Positions 9,410-17,759 of a DNA stretch of 64,000 nucleotides are shown here, piece after piece. Under the pieces are notes generated by a model. That model saw nothing but the letters and a program-made list of their open reading frames with translations. It made no database searches and was not told where the DNA came from. Position numbers and translations under genes: made by a program. The DNA is from Streptomyces bacillaris (GTDB lineage: Bacteria > Actinomycetota > Actinomycetes > Streptomycetales > Streptomycetaceae). Numbering within the stretch: the stretch's first letter is position 1; each line of letters opens with the position of its first letter. The stretch covers positions 1,116,001-1,180,000 of the forward strand of contig NZ_CP029378.1 of assembly GCF_003268675.1 (NCBI RefSeq), given 5' to 3'.

Positions 9410-9625
9410 TCAGGGGGCGTCCGGGTCCGTCGACCCGTGGACCGGGGACGGGCCGTCGCCCATCGCCGTGCCCGACGGGCCGTGCGGCACCTCGTCCGGC
9501 TCGGCCAGCTCGTCGGTGGGCCGGTAGGTCTTGCGGAAGGAGAACTCCGCGACCAGGGCCGCCAACTCGGCGTCATCGGCGACCCCTTGGTCCCCGCTCC
9601 CGCCCGTGCCCGGCTTCCTCGTCAT
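9410..9625 (-). CDS. Small acidic protein coupled to the DUF6338 gene
   Basis: This 71-residue hydrophilic, acidic protein (SGDQGVADDAELAALVAEF, then a Pro/Gly-rich tail) has no membrane segment and no family I recognise. Its ATG overlaps the TGA of the upstream membrane-protein gene in the ATGA arrangement, so the two are translated together. It is convergent with the CHAT gene, whose stop is about 90 bases away. Confidence 0.6.
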   Translation of the reverse strand: MTRKPGTGGSGDQGVADDAELAALVAEFSFRKTYRPTDELAEPDEVPHGPSGTAMGDGPSPVHGSTDPDAP

Positions 9626-10272
9626 CCGTCACTCCCTCCGGCCGCTCCCGCGGACGGCGGCAGCAGCACCTCCAGTACGTCCATGTCCTCGGCCCGTATG
9701 TACACCCCCGCGGTGCCCGGCACCCGGCCGAGGAACGCGCCGTCGGGCCCCATCCGGTACTGGGCCTGCAAGTAGAGGTCGCCCGGCTGCGGGTACGCCG
9801 AGACGGCCGACCGGGAACCGAGCCAGCCTCCCACCCACAGACCGCTCTTGAGCCGCACCCGGACGAAGCAGGAACCCCGGTCCCTGAAGAGGGCGTCCCA
9901 GGCGGTCGGCGTCGGCTCGTACCGCGCCCGGGCCCGCCGCCTGCCCCACGCCGCCTCCGCCCAGGCCAGCGAGGACGGCACGGCGACGATCAGCAGCAGC
10001 GCGGCCAGGCCCGCCTGGCGCGGCTGGCGCAGCACACCGGCCACGGGCCCCTCCCCTCCCCCGGCCAGCAGCCGCACCAGCCACGGTCCGGCGACCACCG
10101 CGTACAGGGTGTCGAGCAGGGCACCCGCGGCGACGGCCCGCACGAGCCGGTTCTGCGGCTCCTGCTCGCTGGCGAGGGCGCCGCGCAGCCGCTCCCGTAC
10201 CGCCTGGTAGAAGACGCCGGGCAGCACGAGGATCAGCAGGATGGTCAGCTGCTCCACCGTCCCCGGAACCAT
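9622..10272 (-). CDS. DUF6338-like membrane protein
   Basis: This 216-residue protein has an N-terminal membrane segment (LTILLILVLPGVFYQAV) with a short basic/acidic stretch after it, two more hydrophobic segments (around LVRAVAAGALLDTLYAVV and GLAALLLIVAVPSSLAW), and a soluble C-terminal part with a strand-rich SH3-like look (FVRVRLKSGLWVGGWLGS). I recognise this layout as DUF6338; its function is unknown. ATG at 10272 is chosen because it begins the first membrane helix; in-frame codons upstream add no family sequence. It overlaps the small acidic gene by four bases. Confidence 0.75.
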   Translation of the reverse strand: MVPGTVEQLTILLILVLPGVFYQAVRERLRGALASEQEPQNRLVRAVAAGALLDTLYAVVAGPWLVRLLAGGGEGPVAGVLRQPRQAGLAALLLIVAVPSSLAWAEAAWGRRRARARYEPTPTAWDALFRDRGSCFVRVRLKSGLWVGGWLGSRSAVSAYPQPGDLYLQAQYRMGPDGAFLGRVPGTAGVYIRAEDMDVLEVLLPPSAGAAGGSDG

Positions 10273-10396
10273 CGCGGTGCCGCACCCCCGTACGCGTAAG
10301 TCCGTGCCTGTGGCCTGGTGCCTGTAGCCGGTGGACCGTGGCCGGTAGCCCGTACGCAAGGATGGCGTACGGCGGCGCCCGCGTCAGGGGATCGGC

Positions 10397-11377
10397 TCAG
10401 CCCGCCAGGACGATCGTGGGCTGGGCCGAGAAGTCACCCCACTTGCCGTCCGGGAGCTTGGCCCTGAGCTTGACCGAATAACGGGTCCCGGCCGGGTCGG
10501 AGAGGTGCAGCCGGTAGGTGGCCCGGCCCTTGGGCGGTGTGCCGCCCCAGACGATGGTGGTGGTCAGCTTGCCGTTGAGGTACAGCTCGTACGCGGGGAT
10601 CTCGCCGCCCGTGTCAGGCTGGTCCCAGGAGAGGTCGACGGTGAACTCGCCGCCCTCCTTGCCGATCTCGGAGCGCAGCCCGGTCGGGGCGGTGCTCGCG
10701 GGGGCGCCGGGGGCGGACGCGGTGGTGAGGTCGAGGGCGTTGCTGTCGGGCGAGGACTTGTCGGAGGCGTCCCGGGCCCGGACGGTGAAGGTGTAGACGG
10801 TCCCCGGGCGCAGGCCGGTGAGCTTCGCCGTGGTCTCGGAGGCGGGGACGCTGTGGATCCGGGAGCCCTCCTGGTAGATGTCGTACGAGGTCACGCCGAC
10901 GTCGTCCGTGGACTTGCCCCAGCTGAGGGTGGCGGCCCGGCTGCCGTCGGCGGTGCCCGTGAGCTTGGCGGGGGCGGTGGGGGGCTTGTCGTCCTTGGCC
11001 GGGGTGGCCTGGGTGGTGACGGGGACGGCCTTGCTGGGCCCGGAGAGGTTCCCGGCCGCGTCCTTGGAGCGGACGGTGAAGGTGTAGTCCGTCGAGGCGG
11101 TCAGCCCGTCGACGTCGATCATGGTCTTGGTCGCCGGGACGCTCTTGACCTTCTCCTTCCCCCGGTAGACCTCGTAGCCGGCGATCGTCTTGTTGTCGGA
11201 GGCCGCCTCCCACATGACGTGCACCGAGGTGGAGCTGCTGGCCTGGGCGGTCACCCCGGCGGGGACGCTGGGGGGCTGGGTGTCGGCCTCGGCCGTGCCG
11301 CCGCAGCCGACGAGGAGGGGGGCGAGGAGCAGGGCGGCGGAACAGGTCAACGCGGCAGATATGTGGGGGCGTTGCAC
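10397..11377 (-). CDS. Lipoprotein with three fibronectin type III domains
   Basis: This 326-residue secreted protein has a signal sequence ending in the lipobox LLVGC (residues ~23-27), so it is probably lipid-anchored outside the cell. Two clear FN3 domains (PPSVPAGVTAQ... and PPTAPAKLTG...) are followed by a third, more divergent one (TAPTGLRSEIG...). No catalytic domain is present, so a binding or spacer role is likely. GTG at 11377 has ggaagg seven bases upstream; the ATG at 11392 lacks one. It is monocistronic. Confidence 0.85.
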   Translation of the reverse strand: MQRPHISAALTCSAALLLAPLLVGCGGTAEADTQPPSVPAGVTAQASSSTSVHVMWEAASDNKTIAGYEVYRGKEKVKSVPATKTMIDVDGLTASTDYTFTVRSKDAAGNLSGPSKAVPVTTQATPAKDDKPPTAPAKLTGTADGSRAATLSWGKSTDDVGVTSYDIYQEGSRIHSVPASETTAKLTGLRPGTVYTFTVRARDASDKSSPDSNALDLTTASAPGAPASTAPTGLRSEIGKEGGEFTVDLSWDQPDTGGEIPAYELYLNGKLTTTIVWGGTPPKGRATYRLHLSDPAGTRYSVKLRAKLPDGKWGDFSAQPTIVLAG

Positions 11378-11554
11378 GGTGGTGCCTTCCATCCGGACAG
11401 CATTGGTCCAGACCTGTATGACATGGCGTGGGGGTTGCCGACAAGAGGACGGCGGGGAACCTTCCGCTATGTGGCGGTGTGTGCGCCGGACCGAGGGTGG
11501 GAAGAGGGCGTGCCTCGGCCGATGAGTTCTCGGCGGACGGGCAGTCTGCCCTGT

Positions 11555-12172
11555 ATGGACACCGATGCCACGCCCACCCCTGCCGCCGCTCCCGCCCTCG
11601 ATCTGGAGCCGGCCGCGCGGCGGATCGCGGTGCTGCTCGACGGGGTCGACGATGCCCGTCTGGGCGGCCCCACCCCCTGCCCCGACTACGCCGTACGGGA
11701 GCTGCTCGGCCATCTCGCCATGCTCGCCGCCGCCTTCCGCGACGCGGCCCGCAAGGACCTCGGGCCGGGCACGGCCACCGCCCCGGACGCCGCCCTGCCC
11801 GTCCTGGACGACGGCTGGCGCGAGACGCTGCCCCGGCGGCTGGAGGAGCTGACGGGGGCCTGGCGCTCCCCCGACGCCTGGACCGGGATGACGCGGGCGG
11901 GCGGGGTGGAGCTGCCCGGCGAGGTGGCGGGGGCCGTCGCCCTGGACGAACTCGTCGTCCACGGCTGGGACCTGGCCCGCTCGACCGGGCAGCCGTATGC
12001 GGCCGGGGAGGACGAGCTGCGCGCCTGCGCGGCCCTGCTCGCCCCGGACGAGGACGATCCGGACCGCGGGGGCATCTTCGGCCCGCCCGTCCCGGTGAAG
12101 GACGGCGCCCCGCTGCTGGACCGCGTGATCGGCCTCAGCGGCCGCCGCCCGGACTGGCGGCCGGAGGGCTGA
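11555..12172 (+). CDS. TIGR03086-type, mycothiol-dependent enzyme-fold (DinB-like) protein
   Basis: This 205-residue protein belongs to the maleylpyruvate isomerase/DinB superfamily. The metal-binding His candidates are seen in LLGHLAML and LVVHGWDLARSTG, and PCPDYAVRELL near residue 45 is typical of the TIGR03086 subgroup. Members use mycothiol or bind zinc, but the substrate of this subgroup is unknown. The start is the ATG just before an Ala/Pro-rich leader; the ribosome-binding site is weak. Confidence 0.8.
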   Translation: MDTDATPTPAAAPALDLEPAARRIAVLLDGVDDARLGGPTPCPDYAVRELLGHLAMLAAAFRDAARKDLGPGTATAPDAALPVLDDGWRETLPRRLEELTGAWRSPDAWTGMTRAGGVELPGEVAGAVALDELVVHGWDLARSTGQPYAAGEDELRACAALLAPDEDDPDRGGIFGPPVPVKDGAPLLDRVIGLSGRRPDWRPEG

Positions 12173-12438
12173 GACACGGCGGGCAGCAGGGCGGCCGGAG
12201 GACTGAGAGCACCGGGCGGCAGCCGGGCCGGAGGCGACGCGCAGCCGGTCTCCAGCGGCGCGCAGCCGAACGGCGGTCGGGCGCGCATCCGGACCGGCGG
12301 CCGGACCGCTGAGAACGCCCTGCGTGCCGCTCGGTTCCGTCGCGGTGCCTTTCTCACCGAAAAGTGCGTTCTTCCCCGTCGGCGCCCTGCCCGCCTACGG
12401 TTCTTCCCGTATCCAGGAGAGACCACGGGAGCACCGTC

Positions 12439-12816
12439 ATGGCCGTCCTCAAGACCTACGCACGCCTCTGGACCGACGATCTCGACCAGGCGCTGCCCCT
12501 GCTGGAGGAGCTGACCGGGGAGCAGCCCCATCTGCGGCTGGCGTTCGAGCAGGTCGCGCTCGCGGCCATCGGGAACTTCCCGGTCATCGCGGGACCGGCC
12601 GAGGAGCGCGCACGCTACAGCCACGCCTCGGCCACCGTGGTCGTCGACGACCTCGACGCCCTCCTCGCCACGCTGACCTCCGCCGGGGCCACCGTCACCA
12701 CGCCCACGACCGGCGGCCCCACGGGACGGTTCCTCTACGCCCGCCACGCCGGCGGGGCGGAGATCGAGTACGTCGAGTGGACCCCGGAGCTGGTCCGCAG
12801 GATCATCCCCGGCTGA
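12439..12816 (+). CDS. VOC-fold (glyoxalase/bleomycin-resistance) protein
   Basis: This 125-residue single vicinal-oxygen-chelate domain starts TYARLWTDDLDQALPLLEELTG and ends with AEIEYVEWTPELV. It lacks a well-conserved metal-ligand set I could assign, so a binding or catalytic role is open. ATG at 12439 follows a cgggagc ribosome-binding site. Its last 14 bases overlap the convergent HEAT-repeat gene. Confidence 0.8.
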   Translation: MAVLKTYARLWTDDLDQALPLLEELTGEQPHLRLAFEQVALAAIGNFPVIAGPAEERARYSHASATVVVDDLDALLATLTSAGATVTTPTTGGPTGRFLYARHAGGAEIEYVEWTPELVRRIIPG

Positions 12817-15082
12817 CCACCGCCGTACGAGCCCGGCCGACCACCGCCGTGCGGATCCGGGCGCGCAGCCGGTCGTCGGCGGCCTCGATCGTGCCGCTCA
12901 GCCCGAACCGCACCACTCTCAGGTCCCGCTCCCCCAGCTCCGTCAGCCGGTCCCGGTGCTCGTCGGCGAGCGTGTCCACACCGAGCGCCACCAGCGCCTC
13001 CACGGCCTCGGCGGGGGCGGCACCCGCCTCCGCCGCGTCCAGCAGGAGCCCGGCCGCCCGGTCGGTGTCCAGCGCGTCGGGGGCGACGGCCCGCAGGGCG
13101 AGGACCGCTGACGGGACCTGCTCGGGATCGGTCAGCAGCGCCTTCAATACGGGGACGAGCGGGCGCCCCGCCGGGCCCAGGCCCGCCGCCGCCTCGGCAG
13201 CCCGTACGAACGTCCAGCGCCGCCAGAGCCCGTCGCCGTCACCGAGCACCCCGGCCAGCACCGGCACGGCTTCCGCCGCTTCGCCGGTGATGCGGTGCAG
13301 GGCGACGGCGATCGCGATGTCGGCGTCCATCTGGGGGTTGTTCCGGTCGGCGTCGGGGGCGTTGAGCGCGGCGCGCAGGGCGGGTACGAGCGGTGCGGCG
13401 GCGGGGCCGAGGGCGGCGGCGGCCGTCGCCGTCTCCCGTAGCACGCCGTCCCATCCCCCGGCGCCCGCAGCGAGCCGCTCGGCCAGCAGGGACAGCAACG
13501 GGCGGTGGTCGCCGGTCAGTTGGTGGAGAGCGCGGGCGGCCTCGAACCGGTCGTCCGCCGGTGCGGTCCGGGCCAGGGAGCGGAGCGCCTCCGCCACCTC
13601 GCCGCGCTGCTCGGGCCGGCAGACGGCGGCCAGCACCTTTGGCAGCTGCCGGGGGTAAGCGGGCAGCGCGGCGAGCAGTTCGGGCACGGCGGACCCCGCG
13701 TCCGGGCCCCACGACAGGAGCAGCGCCGCCAGTCGGGGCAACGCCATGGAGCCCGGTTCCATGGCGCCGAGCCGCCGCCGGACCGCCGCCAGCAACGCGG
13801 GGTCGTACGGCAGGGGCGGGAGCGATCCGACGGGCCCGCCGCACGCCGCCGCGAAGGCTCTCGGCCGGTTCTCCAGGTCCCGGGCGAGCAGCGGTGCCGC
13901 CCGCACCGGGTCGACGGTCACCAGCGCTTCGAGGGCCCGGTCCGCCACGTCACCCTCCCCCGCCGCGCGGGTCGCCAGCAGCTCGGCGGCGGGCTCCCCG
14001 TACGCACCGAGCCTCCCGAGCGCCGACAACGCACCGGACACATCACCGGAGGCCGCATGACCAGCACCCGAGCCCGAATCCGCACCGGCACCCCCACCGT
14101 CCGCCTCCGCCGCCGCCGTCAGCGCACCGACCAGCCGGGCGGGCGCGCCCCGCGACAGCTCGCACGCCGTCAGGGCTGCCCACACCGCCTCGGTCCGGGC
14201 CTCGGGGTCCGGGTGGCGCAGCGCTCCGTCGAGCAGCGCGAACACCGCCTCGCGGTCCGGATCGGTGTCCCGGAGCAGGAGGGTGACGGTGAGGTGGTGC
14301 AGGGGCTCGTTGCGGACGTGGTCGAACCGGTCGGCGACCAGGCGGTCCAGGGGCAGCAGGGCGAGCGCCGCCTCATGGTGGGCCGGGGTCCAGGGCAGCC
14401 CGATGTCCGCGGAGGCGAGCAGGGCCGCGATCCGCAGCTCCGGCGGGCTGCCGTCCGGGCCGATGGCCTCCGTCACCGCCCGTGCCGTGCCCTCGGGGTC
14501 CAACTGGGCCAGGGCCGAGAGCAGTTCGGCGCGGACGAGCGGGTCCGTCTCGACGGCCGCCCGGTCGCGGAGCGCGGGGACGGCGGCGGCCGCCCCGGCC
14601 GCTCCCGTCCACCCCGCCGCCCAGGCCGCGGCCTGGCGGACCGCACGGTCCTGGTGGTCCAGTGCCCCGAGGAGCACCGGCAGTTGGGCGACGACGGCCC
14701 GGCGGCAGGCGACTTCGTCGCTCTCCCTCGCCGGAAGCCCATCGCCCGCCTCCGCCGGAGGCCCGTCGCCCGCTTCCGGGGACGGGTCCTCGCCGCCCTC
14801 GGCTATGCCGCCGATCAGCAGGAGCACGTCCGCCGTGCGGATGTCCGCCGCGGCGATCCGGGCCAGGAAGGGCACGGCCTTCGCGGACGCCTCGTACACC
14901 GAGCCCTGGTGCAGGATGCTCCCGTACAGCTCGCTCTGCGCCTCGTCGGCCGCCGCGTCGTCGTCCCCGGCGAGGGCACGCAGGCAGCCGGGGACGTCCT
15001 CGGCGCTGCCGTAGGCGTGGCCGTAGGACGCCCAGGGCAGGGCGTCCAGATCGGCGTGGAACAGGGCGTGGTCGAAGTCCAT
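12803..15082 (-). CDS. HEAT-repeat protein
   Basis: This 759-residue, Ala/Leu/Pro-rich protein is built of HEAT/PBS-lyase-like helical repeats over its whole length (recurring LLALLRHPDPEARTEAVWAAL-like units). It has no catalytic domain I can see and is probably a protein-binding scaffold in the cytoplasm. ATG at 15082 has gggag in front; an upstream in-frame ATG at 15094 is possible. Its end overlaps the convergent VOC gene. Confidence 0.8.
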   Translation of the reverse strand: MDFDHALFHADLDALPWASYGHAYGSAEDVPGCLRALAGDDDAAADEAQSELYGSILHQGSVYEASAKAVPFLARIAAADIRTADVLLLIGGIAEGGEDPSPEAGDGPPAEAGDGLPARESDEVACRRAVVAQLPVLLGALDHQDRAVRQAAAWAAGWTGAAGAAAAVPALRDRAAVETDPLVRAELLSALAQLDPEGTARAVTEAIGPDGSPPELRIAALLASADIGLPWTPAHHEAALALLPLDRLVADRFDHVRNEPLHHLTVTLLLRDTDPDREAVFALLDGALRHPDPEARTEAVWAALTACELSRGAPARLVGALTAAAEADGGGAGADSGSGAGHAASGDVSGALSALGRLGAYGEPAAELLATRAAGEGDVADRALEALVTVDPVRAAPLLARDLENRPRAFAAACGGPVGSLPPLPYDPALLAAVRRRLGAMEPGSMALPRLAALLLSWGPDAGSAVPELLAALPAYPRQLPKVLAAVCRPEQRGEVAEALRSLARTAPADDRFEAARALHQLTGDHRPLLSLLAERLAAGAGGWDGVLRETATAAAALGPAAAPLVPALRAALNAPDADRNNPQMDADIAIAVALHRITGEAAEAVPVLAGVLGDGDGLWRRWTFVRAAEAAAGLGPAGRPLVPVLKALLTDPEQVPSAVLALRAVAPDALDTDRAAGLLLDAAEAGAAPAEAVEALVALGVDTLADEHRDRLTELGERDLRVVRFGLSGTIEAADDRLRARIRTAVVGRARTAVVSRG

Positions 15083-15141
15083 GCTCCCGATCATGGCAGC
15101 CACCACTGACAACGCCCGAGTCCCGTTCGGGGAGAGGCCCG

Positions 15142-15825
15142 TCAGCTGGTGAAGAACTCCGTGATGTGCCCGGCCACCTGGTCGGCCCGGGTCTCGTGCG
15201 GGCGGTGGCCGCCCGGGACCGTGATCAGCCGGCAGTCCGGGATCAGGGCCGCCATGTCGGCCTGGCGGTGCTGCTCCATCGCGCTCTCCGGGCCGCCGGT
15301 GATGATCAGCGTCGGGGCGACGATCTCACCCAGGCCGTCGGCCACTTCCGGCGCGGGGTCGGCGAGCTGGTCCCGTACGGCGGGTACCGCGTGCTCGTCG
15401 TAGTCCACCGGGCCTTCGGGCGCCCCGGCCGGTCCCGGGTCGCCGGGGAACGGGGCCGGGGTCTCCACCAGGACCAGCCGCTCCACCCGGTCGGAGTGCT
15501 CCTGGGCCAGCAGCCGGGCGGCGGCCCCGCCCATGCCGTGGCCGACGAGGCCCACCCGGTCCAGCTCCAGTTCGTCGAGGAAGCCCAGGACATCCTCGGC
15601 CATCAGCGCAAGGTCGTACTCGTCGGGCCAGTCGCTCTCGCCGTGGCCGCGCAGGTCCAGGGCGTAGACCCGCCACTCCTGGCCCAGCAGGGCGCCGGCC
15701 GCCTCCCAGTCCCCGGCGGACCCGCCGAGGCCGTGCAGCAGCACGACAGGGGAGCCGAACGCATCGCCCCAGGCCCGGTACGCGAGGCGCACATCTCCGA
15801 CATCCACAACCGACCGATCTTCCAT
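15142..15825 (-). CDS. Alpha/beta hydrolase with nucleophile Ser replaced by Gly
   Basis: This 227-residue protein has the alpha/beta-hydrolase fold: VVLLHGLGG oxyanion loop, DLRGHGESDWP, the nucleophile elbow and a late His (GGHRPHETR). The elbow reads LVGHGMGG, where the family has LVGHSMGG: residue 97 is GGC (Gly) instead of AGC (Ser), a single-base change. Unless another residue serves, it should not act as a Ser hydrolase. The rest of the protein is well conserved with no frameshift. Substrate unknown. Confidence 0.85.
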   Translation of the reverse strand: MEDRSVVDVGDVRLAYRAWGDAFGSPVVLLHGLGGSAGDWEAAGALLGQEWRVYALDLRGHGESDWPDEYDLALMAEDVLGFLDELELDRVGLVGHGMGGAAARLLAQEHSDRVERLVLVETPAPFPGDPGPAGAPEGPVDYDEHAVPAVRDQLADPAPEVADGLGEIVAPTLIITGGPESAMEQHRQADMAALIPDCRLITVPGGHRPHETRADQVAGHITEFFTS

Positions 15826-15900
15826 ACCCCTGACGCTACAGCCGCCCGACGGCGTCCCGCGCCACAGCCCCCTCCCCCGGAGAGCTCCTGAACGCGCGCC

Positions 15901-15934
15901 GGCCCGGCGGGACCGTGCGGGGTCCCACCGGGCC
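15901..15934 (-). terminator. Hairpin after the purine permease gene
   Basis: The arms ggcccggcgggacc and ggtcccaccgggcc pair with one mismatch around a six-base loop, about 40 bases past the permease stop. Confidence 0.7.
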
Positions 15935-15975
15935 GCAGAAGGAGCGGGGTCAGTGCACTCCGGAAGGAGCGGGGA

Positions 15976-17436
15976 TCAGTGCACGCCCACCCCGGCGGCC
16001 GCCGGCACCACGTGTTCGCCGTCCCGCCGCTCCTCGTCCTCCGCGTCCGGCCCGCGGCCGATGTGGTTGAAGGCGAGGTTCAGCACGATGGCCACGACAC
16101 AGCCGGTCGAGATGCCGGAGTCGAGGACGACCAGCAGGCTCTCCGGGAAGGCGTGGTAGAACTGCGGCGCCGCGATCGGGATCAGGCCGATGCCGAGGGC
16201 CGCCGCCACGATCAGCGCGTTCTCCCCCTTCTCCAGGGCGGCGGTGGCCAGGGTCTGGATGCCGCTGGCCGCGACCGTGCCGAAGAGGACGATGCCCGCG
16301 CCGCCGAGCACCGGCAGCGGTACGAGGGCGATGACGGAGGCGGCCACGGGGACCAGGCCGAGCACGATGAGGATGCCCCCGCCCGCCGCGACGACGAAGC
16401 GGCTGCGGATCTTCGTCATGGCGACCAGGCCGACGTTCTGGGCGAAGGCGCTGCACATGAACCCGTTGAAGATCGGGCTGATGGCGCTGCCCAGGGTGTC
16501 GGCGCGCAGCCCGCCCTCGATGATCTTCTCGTCGGCCGGGCGGCCGACGATCTTCCCGAGGGCCAGCATGTCGGCGGTGGACTCGGTCATGCAGACGAGC
16601 ATCACGATGCACATGGAGATGATCGCGGCGATCTCGAACTGCGGGCCGCCGAAGGCGAACGGGGTGGGGAAGCCGACCACGTCGGCGTTCTTGATGGCGC
16701 TGAAGTCGGTGATGCCCGCCGGGATGGCGATCAGGGTGCCGATCACCAGGCCGAGCAGGATCGCGATCTGCTGGAGGAAGCCGCGCAGCAGCTTGCGCAG
16801 CGCCAGCACGATCACCAGGGTCACGGCGGCCATGGTGATGTTGGTCATCGAACCGTAGTCGTCCGCCGCCGCGTTGCCGCCCTGGGACCAGTTGAAGGCG
16901 ACCGGCAGGAGCGAGGCGCCGATCAGGGTGATCACGGTGCCGGTGACGACGGGTGGGAAGAAGCGGACCAGCTTGCAGAAGTACGGGGCGAGGACGAAGC
17001 CCAGGAGGCTCGCGACGATGATCGCGCCGAAGATCACGGCTATCCCGTCGTGTCCCCGGTCCTTGCCGATCGCGATCATCGGGGCGACACCGGCGAAGGA
17101 GACGCCGTTGACGAAGGGCAGCCGGGCGCCGACCTTCCAGAAGCCGATGGTCTGGAGCAGGGTGGCGATGCCCGCGGTGAAGAGGCTCGCCCCCATCAGG
17201 AAGGCGGTCTCCTTGGCGGTGAGGCCGACGGCCGGCCCCACGATGAGCGGCGGGGCCACCACGCCCGCATACATGGCGGCCACGTGCTGGAGGCCGCTGG
17301 TGAACATCTTCAGTGGGGGGAGGGTCTCGTCGACCGGATGTTTCCGGTCCTCTGCCGCGTTCTCGGCGACGGTGTCGTCCGTCGTCCCGGGGGCGGCTGG
17401 GTCTGCGTCTTTGCGAAACCTGGGCTTAGCGGCCAC
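15976..17436 (-). CDS. NCS2-family purine (uracil/xanthine) permease
   Basis: This 486-residue integral membrane transporter has about 12-14 segments. The NCS2 pattern is clear: QHVAAMYAGVVAPPLIVG near residue 50, TLLQTIGFWKVGARLPFVNGVSF, the TESTADMLALG substrate motif and AQNVGLVAMTKIRSR. It is 323 bases from the deaminase gene upstream, with a strong hairpin between, so it probably has its own promoter. Xanthine/uric-acid type substrates are inferred from its neighbours. It closely resembles the second permease at 19194. Confidence 0.9.
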   Translation of the reverse strand: MAAKPRFRKDADPAAPGTTDDTVAENAAEDRKHPVDETLPPLKMFTSGLQHVAAMYAGVVAPPLIVGPAVGLTAKETAFLMGASLFTAGIATLLQTIGFWKVGARLPFVNGVSFAGVAPMIAIGKDRGHDGIAVIFGAIIVASLLGFVLAPYFCKLVRFFPPVVTGTVITLIGASLLPVAFNWSQGGNAAADDYGSMTNITMAAVTLVIVLALRKLLRGFLQQIAILLGLVIGTLIAIPAGITDFSAIKNADVVGFPTPFAFGGPQFEIAAIISMCIVMLVCMTESTADMLALGKIVGRPADEKIIEGGLRADTLGSAISPIFNGFMCSAFAQNVGLVAMTKIRSRFVVAAGGGILIVLGLVPVAASVIALVPLPVLGGAGIVLFGTVAASGIQTLATAALEKGENALIVAAALGIGLIPIAAPQFYHAFPESLLVVLDSGISTGCVVAIVLNLAFNHIGRGPDAEDEERRDGEHVVPAAAGVGVH

Positions 17437-17600
17437 GGCGGTTCCTCCGGTCGGTTACACGTCGTCGGCGACGCGGGTGTCAGGGAGGTGATGCGTAAGT
17501 GGTGCGGTGGTGCTTGCGGCTCTCTCAGGTGGTGCAGGTCGTGCAGAGGGGGGTGCGGGGGGCGCGCGCACGGTGGCGTGTGCGGGCAGGGTTCGTCACC

Positions 17601-17642
17601 GGTCCGGCGGACGCCCACCATCGGGTGCGCGTCCGCCGGACC
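17601..17642 (-). terminator. Hairpin between the deaminase and permease genes
   Basis: A perfect 13-bp stem (ggtccggcggacg / cgtccgccggacc) closes a 16-base loop. It lies in the 323-base gap 17437-17759, which otherwise shows only low-complexity GC-rich sequence and presumably the promoter of the downstream permease. Confidence 0.75.
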
Positions 17643-17759
17643 GGCTGCCGTGGACCCCGCTCGGGCCCACGGCGGCCGGTCTCGGGCCGTCCCCCTCGAC
17701 CGGCCGGTCGGGGATTCCGCCGGGTCAGTGGCTGACCGGCGGACGGGGTGCCTCCGGGG

